Positions 47,705 to 52,395 of a stretch of DNA of 52,395 bases are shown piece by piece. The DNA comes from an uncultured Prevotella sp. (GTDB lineage Bacteria > Bacteroidota > Bacteroidia > Bacteroidales > Bacteroidaceae). Location: the NCBI GenBank assembly GCA_934217675.1, contig CAKQCV010000015.1, forward strand, positions 1 through 52,395. Direction: 5' to 3'. The notes beneath the pieces were generated by a model. It ran no database searches, was not told the origin of the DNA, and saw only the letters and a program-made list of their open reading frames with translations. The position numbers and the translations under genes were made by a program. Numbering within the stretch: the first letter of the stretch is position 1; each line of letters starts with the position of its first letter.

Positions 47705-47964
47705 GAGACATTGATTATACCTATTGATTTTAAAAGCCTCAAGTTGTAAATTACTTAACCTTTACCATATAAAATCCATAACACACAAACGGGGCGGGTT
47801 ATCCATAAATTATCATTACCATCCTACTAACCCCCTCAACACTTTAATATCCTTTTACAATCTTATTTACCTAATCAACTAAAACCTTTATATTGTTTAC
47901 CTATTAATATCAAGAACAAATTATATTTAGCCTATACTAATATATAACGCATATTGTGTTTCAA

Positions 47965-47998
47965 TTAAAAGGATTGCCCACTGCTGTGGGCAGTCCTT
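47965..47998 (-). terminator. Terminator of the hybrid sensor kinase gene
   Basis: AAGGATTGCCCAC (47969-47981) pairs with GTGGGCAGTCCTT (47986-47998), with one G-T pair and a 4-nt loop. Read leftward the stem is followed by TTTTAATT. It lies about 180 bp past the stop codon. Confidence 0.85.
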
Positions 47999-48175
47999 AT
48001 TCCTCTTGTGTCTTCACAGATGCAAGAAGAACGCATATCTACAATATTTCGATTGCAAAATTACACATATTTTGCAATACCGATATAACAAAAAACGTTC
48101 ATTTACTGCAAAATATTGTTCAATGAACTATTTATGCTATTATTTGCTCATTTTGTAACATAAAACATGCATGTA

Positions 48176-50905
48176 CTATTTTCTTAACTCTCCAGGCAAA
48201 ATATCATACTCATCTTTAAAGCATTTTGTGAAATATGAAGGCGATGAGAATCCAACCTCATATGCTATTTCCGCCACGCTTTTTTCTGTTGTCTCCAACA
48301 TCTTACGCCCACGCTGCAGTCGAGCTTTACGAAGTAAATCAACAATGGTAACACCACTCAACGCCTTTACCTTACGATAAAGTTGAACTCGGCTCAATCC
48401 CATCTCTCTACTTATATCTTCAACACCGAAATCAGCATTAGCTAATTGTTCTTGCAACACACTGCGAAGTTTTGCTATGAATACTTTATCTGCAGACAAG
48501 AGCTTTTCATCGTTAACTTCCTCCGGCATACTTCCTTTATATATACCTCCAAGGCGTTTTCTCGCAGCAAGAAGATTATTAATCCGTGCTTTCAACACTT
48601 TACTGCTGAAGGGCTTTGTTATATAAGAATCTGCTCCATGCTCATAACCTTCAATTTTTTGCTCATCAAGGTTCTTCGCAGTAAGCAGAACTATCGGGAT
48701 ATGGCAAGTAGCTGTATTGTTTTTCAATTCTGCACAAAGCTCCAGGCCATTCTTTTCCGGCATCATAACATCACTGATAATAATGTCTGGCACATATTTT
48801 CGTGCTAACGCAGAGCCTTCATTGCCGTTTCCCGCTTCTATAATTATATAGCTACCGTAAAATACGTCTTTCATATATTTACGAATATCTTTGTTGTCAT
48901 CTATAATCAGCATAGTAGGAAGTTCATCTTTCGTTATAATCTTGCTCATAGCACCATGCTTTTTATCCCAATCTGTTGATAAAGTGGACGACAATGCCAA
49001 TTCATCTTCATCCACATCTACAGATTTGTATTCTACATGTTCTTCTTTTTGAGAGCACGGAATAACCACACTGAACTCAGAACCAGTACCAAGCTGACTT
49101 TTAACGGTAGCCTGTCCGCCATGTAGTTCGGCATATGCCTTTACCATTGCAAGTCCTATACCTGTTCCACCAACAGAATTATGAGCTTGGAAAAACCTGT
49201 CGAATACACGTCTTTGGTCAGAATCTGATATACCTGTGCCAGTATCACTCACGGTTAGTTTTAACCTATTTCTACCAAAGTCTTCAAGTGAGACAAGTAT
49301 CGATCCTCCCGACTTTGTATACTTTAATGCATTGCTCACCAGGTTAAAAACAATTCTATTTATCTTATCTTCATCTGCAACAATTTCATCATGCGAAAAT
49401 TTTTCGGCATTGGACAACAATACTATACCTCTTTTTTCTGCCGACGGCATAAATCCATCAATCCATGAGTTCAGTTTGTTTTTCAGGTTGAAAGCTACAG
49501 GATGAAGTTGCATATTTCCAGTCTGCACTTTTCTGAAATCCATGATATCATCCACAATTCTCCGCAGGGCAAGAGCATTACGGTGTGCTATTGTTATAAG
49601 TTCTCTCGTATGATGTCCAAGCGAAGTATCTGAAAACAGTTGCTCTATCGGGTCTATTATGAGAGTGAGCGGTGTGCGCAATTCATGACTTACATTTGTA
49701 AAGAAAGCAAGTCGCGAATGTGTAAGTTCAAGCACTTCGTCATTAAGTTTTTTTAAGTCTTTATTTTTCTTCTCCAATTGCACAAGCAGTTTATTTTTAT
49801 CTATATAGCTTTTATAGATAAGTGCACCGCCTAAAATTGCGAGCAACAAGAAAATGCCCAACAACCACAAGAAGATTGTTTGCGTTTCATAATATCCCTC
49901 ATATCTATTCACTTGATTATGCAACGCTTCCAATACAGTTGCTTGTCTGTTTGCACTATTCAGTGCCATCATTGTCAGCTCTGCATTGTTTCTCGTAATA
50001 ATAGATGTTGAAAGACTATTGTCTTTTTTATATGGTCTATGTTCAAGGATGTCCAACGCCAATGCCATAACCACATCACCACTTGTTGGGTTAAGATAAG
50101 AAGCATCCAGCATTCCCTTGCTTACCATCTCTATACCTCCGTTATCTGACGACAAGCCATCAATGCCAACAATTTTAACTTTGTCAGAGAGTCCATTGCT
50201 TTTCAGCACTTGGTATACTCCGTATGCCATACGGTCATTTTGAGCAAACACATAATCAATATCACGCGTTTTACTCAAAATTTTTCTCATGGCTTCCATT
50301 GCACTTTTTTCATCCCAAGCAGCATACTGTTTGTCTACAAGATTTATTCCTGGATTTTTTGCCAAAGCCTTAACAAAGCCCTTATGACGCTCGGAAGCCG
50401 GCGATGAGTCTTTAAGTCCGAGAATTTCTGCAACTCTGCCATGCCCTTTTAACTTCTCCGAAATATAAATTCCCAAATCATATCCCATACGAAAGTTGTC
50501 ACTACCGATATATGCCGTATATTTGCGGGAGTTTATTCGTCTGTCAAACATTACTACAGGTATACCTTTATCGTAGGCACGCTCTATTGCAGGTTTTACG
50601 CTTTCACTTTCATTAGGTGATACTATAAGTAAATCAACGTCCATCGCTACAAGACTGTCAATTTGTCGCGACTGCAATTCACTATTGTCATAAGCTGATT
50701 TTATGCACACATCAACAGAATCCGTTATGTATGTCATCATCAGCAATTCTGAGTTCAGCTTTTCTCTCCATGCATCATTTGAACATTGTGAAACTCCTAT
50801 ATGGTATTTTTTTTCATCACCAGAGCAGTTGACAACAACAACTGCAACAATTGCCATAAGAGCAAATGCTGATATTGAAAGAAGTATTCTATTTAAACTT
50901 TTCAT
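48176..50905 (-). CDS. Hybrid two-component system protein with periplasmic sugar-binding sensor
   Basis: This one-protein sensor-regulator has 909 residues. After an N-terminal helix with a lipobox-like Cys, a periplasmic binding-protein domain of the ribose/LacI type spans about 35-310. A membrane helix (about 343-365) leads to HisKA with the phospho-His in FTNVSHELRTP (residue 407), an ATPase domain (NLVSNALKYT, SDTGTGISD, GGTGIGLAMV), a receiver domain with phospho-Asp in IIISDVMMPEKNG (residue 712), and an AraC HTH (about 820-905). Bacteroides relatives with this sensor type respond to monosaccharides such as fructose. No polysaccharide locus is next to it. The start at 50914 (three more residues) is equally possible. 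Confidence 0.93.
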   Translation of the reverse strand: MKSLNRILLSISAFALMAIVAVVVVNCSGDEKKYHIGVSQCSNDAWREKLNSELLMMTYITDSVDVCIKSAYDNSELQSRQIDSLVAMDVDLLIVSPNESESVKPAIERAYDKGIPVVMFDRRINSRKYTAYIGSDNFRMGYDLGIYISEKLKGHGRVAEILGLKDSSPASERHKGFVKALAKNPGINLVDKQYAAWDEKSAMEAMRKILSKTRDIDYVFAQNDRMAYGVYQVLKSNGLSDKVKIVGIDGLSSDNGGIEMVSKGMLDASYLNPTSGDVVMALALDILEHRPYKKDNSLSTSIITRNNAELTMMALNSANRQATVLEALHNQVNRYEGYYETQTIFLWLLGIFLLLAILGGALIYKSYIDKNKLLVQLEKKNKDLKKLNDEVLELTHSRLAFFTNVSHELRTPLTLIIDPIEQLFSDTSLGHHTRELITIAHRNALALRRIVDDIMDFRKVQTGNMQLHPVAFNLKNKLNSWIDGFMPSAEKRGIVLLSNAEKFSHDEIVADEDKINRIVFNLVSNALKYTKSGGSILVSLEDFGRNRLKLTVSDTGTGISDSDQRRVFDRFFQAHNSVGGTGIGLAMVKAYAELHGGQATVKSQLGTGSEFSVVIPCSQKEEHVEYKSVDVDEDELALSSTLSTDWDKKHGAMSKIITKDELPTMLIIDDNKDIRKYMKDVFYGSYIIIEAGNGNEGSALARKYVPDIIISDVMMPEKNGLELCAELKNNTATCHIPIVLLTAKNLDEQKIEGYEHGADSYITKPFSSKVLKARINNLLAARKRLGGIYKGSMPEEVNDEKLLSADKVFIAKLRSVLQEQLANADFGVEDISREMGLSRVQLYRKVKALSGVTIVDLLRKARLQRGRKMLETTEKSVAEIAYEVGFSSPSYFTKCFKDEYDILPGELRK

Positions 50906-50974
50906 AACACTCATCCTATAAAATATTGAAGATACTCTTTATACCTATTTACAATAAGTACTTTTTTACTATGG

Positions 50975-51005
50975 CAAAGTTATTACAAAATATCCATATT
51001 AGCAA
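50975..51005 (-). promoter_or_regulatory. Promoter of the hybrid sensor kinase gene
   Basis: The minus strand reads TTG, exactly 20 nt, TAACTTTG (-7 at 50975-50982). It lies 70 bp before the start and diverges from the ald gene. Confidence 0.72.
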
Positions 51006-51129
51006 CAAAAAGGCATTAAAAGAAAAGAAAAACAAAAAAAAGACAAGCGCAAAGCATACAACTTATTTACATTTTTCTTAAATTTACCGCCGAAATAACA
51101 TAATGTTCAACCTTTTAAATATTCGTATT

Positions 51130-52236
51130 ATGAAAATCGGTATTCCTAAAGAGATCAAGAACAACGAGAACAGAGTTGGTATGACACCTGCCGGAGTGGC
51201 AGAACTTGTTCGCCATGGTCATGAAGTAACAGTGCAACACTCTGCTGGAGAGAACAGTGGCTTCAGCGACGAAGCATACATAAAAGCTGGGGCAAAAATT
51301 TTGCCTACAATAGAAGACGTATATGCTGGAGCCGAGATGATTATAAAGGTAAAAGAGCCTATCAAGCCTGAATACAAGTTGATAAAGAAAGACCAACTCG
51401 TGTTCACTTACTTCCATTTTGCTTGCGACAGGGAACTTACGGATGCAATGATTGAAAGTGGTGCTGTTTGCCTTGCATACGAAACTGTTGAAACCAACGA
51501 TCACCACCTGCCGTTACTTATACCAATGAGTGAAGTTGCAGGAAGAATGGCAACTATAAACGGTGCTTATTATCTACAAAAAACGAAAGGAGGGAAAGGA
51601 AAGCTTATCAGTGGTGTACCGGGAGTTGAACGAGCTAAAGTACTTGTGCTTGGTGGAGGTACTGTAGGTGAAGCAGCTGCAAAAATGGCAGCAGGACTTG
51701 GAGCCGACGTTTGGATTACAGACATCTCTCTACCAAGACTACGACAGCTGGAAATGGAATTGCCGATCAACATACATACATTATACTCTAACGAACATAA
51801 TATAAAGGAATTATTGCCAACAACAGACATTATCATAGGAAGTGTTCTCGTGCCTGGCGACAAAGCACCACATCTCATAACAAAGGATATGCTAAAACTA
51901 ATGGAACCTGGAACCGTACTTGTGGATGTTGCTATCGACCAGGGTGGATGCTTTGAAACATCCAAACCAACAACACACTCTGATCCTGTGTATATGATTG
52001 ACGGAATTTTGCATTACGCCGTAGCCAATATCCCTGGCGCTGTGCCTCATACATCAACAATAGCACTTACCAATGCCACTCTAAAATATGCATTGGCACT
52101 TGCAGACAAAGGATGGGAAAAAGCATGCAAGGATGACATTGCACTCTATCGCGGATTGAATATCGTGAATGGTAAAGTTACATTCAAAGCTGTTGCCGAT
52201 GTATTTGGAATGGAATACACACCAGTGAAACTGTAG
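51130..52236 (+). CDS. ald: Alanine dehydrogenase
   Basis: The NAD-dependent enzyme interconverts L-alanine and pyruvate with ammonia. Starting at ATG 51130, the 368-residue protein begins MKIGIPKEIKNNENRVG, the family N-terminus with the pyruvate-binding Arg, and the usual length. The start at 51103 would add nine unneeded residues. The NAD-binding glycine motif VLGGGTVGEAAAKMAAGLGA lies at about 170-190. The motif GAVPHTSTIALTNATL, near the C-terminus, is also diagnostic. It diverges from the sensor kinase gene and no partner lies beside it here. Confidence 0.96.
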   Translation: MKIGIPKEIKNNENRVGMTPAGVAELVRHGHEVTVQHSAGENSGFSDEAYIKAGAKILPTIEDVYAGAEMIIKVKEPIKPEYKLIKKDQLVFTYFHFACDRELTDAMIESGAVCLAYETVETNDHHLPLLIPMSEVAGRMATINGAYYLQKTKGGKGKLISGVPGVERAKVLVLGGGTVGEAAAKMAAGLGADVWITDISLPRLRQLEMELPINIHTLYSNEHNIKELLPTTDIIIGSVLVPGDKAPHLITKDMLKLMEPGTVLVDVAIDQGGCFETSKPTTHSDPVYMIDGILHYAVANIPGAVPHTSTIALTNATLKYALALADKGWEKACKDDIALYRGLNIVNGKVTFKAVADVFGMEYTPVKL

Positions 52237-52266
52237 CAACATCAAAGTAAAAAAATAAGAAGATAT

Positions 52267-52319
52267 GGGAATCCTTTGCTCTTGGAAACAGCGTATAAAC
52301 TTCAGCGCAAGGGGTTCTC
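52267..52319 (+). terminator. Possible stem-loop after ald
   Basis: GGGAATCCTTTGC (52267-52279) pairs with GCAAGGGGTTCTC (52307-52319) using three G-T pairs, with a 27-nt loop. Only a short T-run follows (ATTTTG), so it may be a terminator or a structured 3' end. Confidence 0.45.
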
Positions 52320-52356
52320 ATTTTGCACATAAAAAAGATATAAATATTTTTTGCGG

Positions 52357-52375
52357 TTTATCCCTCATCCCTCAC
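52357..52375. repeat. Second copy of the dispersed 19-bp repeat
   Basis: TTTATCCCTCATCCCTCAC is the exact reverse complement of 1915-1933. The element is probably cut by the right edge of the window, so its other arm cannot be seen. Confidence 0.75.
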
Positions 52376-52395
52376 TTTCCATGCTGCATCCCCAA

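Larger units (their letters stand above)
47492..48175. other. Gene-free region between nuclease and sensor kinase genes
   Basis: This 684-bp stretch has no plausible gene. It holds a 17-bp direct repeat (47558-47574 and 47633-47649), an AAACTGATTC/GAATCAGTTT hairpin (47663-47704), and the terminator of the sensor kinase gene (47965-47998). The rest is AT-rich with nothing I recognise. Confidence 0.7.

Noticed and set aside
51006..51129. Promoter for ald
   Set aside because: TAAATTTA near 51080 only partly fits TAnnTTTG and no -33 box lies at the right distance, so no feature was called.

Overview
The window looks like a chromosomal segment of a Prevotella-like member of the Bacteroidales. 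The evidence is a complete SusC/SusD/SusE/SusF starch-uptake set, several promoters of the Bacteroidetes type (TTTG or TTG, about 20 nt, TAnnTTTG), C-terminal tails resembling type IX secretion sorting signals, moderately AT-rich DNA, and start sites that mostly lack a Shine-Dalgarno sequence. No rRNA, CRISPR array, transposase or phage gene was found. Two tRNA genes are present: tRNA-Thr(TGT), cut by the left edge, and tRNA-Phe(GAA).

Layout. 1-1827: tRNA-Thr, a terminator and formate-tetrahydrofolate ligase. 2085-6443 (minus): tRNA-Phe and a two-gene RND efflux unit (lipoprotein adaptor and pump) with no outer-membrane channel gene beside it. 6703-14095 (minus): a compact seven-gene unit encoding a CHASE2 membrane protein, a secreted Sel1-repeat/caspase protein, a FecR-like/DUF4384-like protein, two small secreted proteins of unknown function, a TPR/outer-membrane-barrel protein and a small HTH protein. 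14311-18969 (minus): a 1552-residue secreted adhesin-like protein with a probable T9SS tail. 18970-19803: a gene-free stretch holding a perfect 32-bp inverted repeat of GCGCCA-type units. 19804-41213: a starch/maltodextrin locus. susCDEF run leftward, and lacI-MFS-malQ-GH97-pullulanase-GH13-amylase run rightward from a shared 400-bp control region. 41401-47491 (minus): the agmatine-to-putrescine genes aguB and aguA, a FucP-type sugar permease, a zinc-ribbon/coiled-coil protein with a Nif3-family protein, and a secreted nuclease. 48176-52236: an orphan hybrid two-component sensor with a periplasmic sugar-binding domain, divergent from alanine dehydrogenase.

How the parts work together. In the starch locus the extracellular alpha-amylase and SusDEF would bind and cut starch, and SusC would import oligosaccharides. 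Periplasmic pullulanase, GH13 and GH97 enzymes would debranch and trim them. The MFS permease would carry sugar inward, and cytoplasmic MalQ would process maltodextrins. Two LacI-type palindromes sit about 65 bp upstream of the two divergent -7 boxes. Neither promoter has a recognisable -33 box, which suggests that the LacI-family protein activates both arms.

The best candidate for an undescribed system is the CHASE2-caspase operon at 6.7-14.1 kb. It would link a periplasmic sensor domain to a secreted caspase-like protease and outer-membrane partners. Other points of interest are a promoter lying inside the loop of the fucP terminator, a long palindrome in the fucP leader, and several dispersed palindromic repeats.
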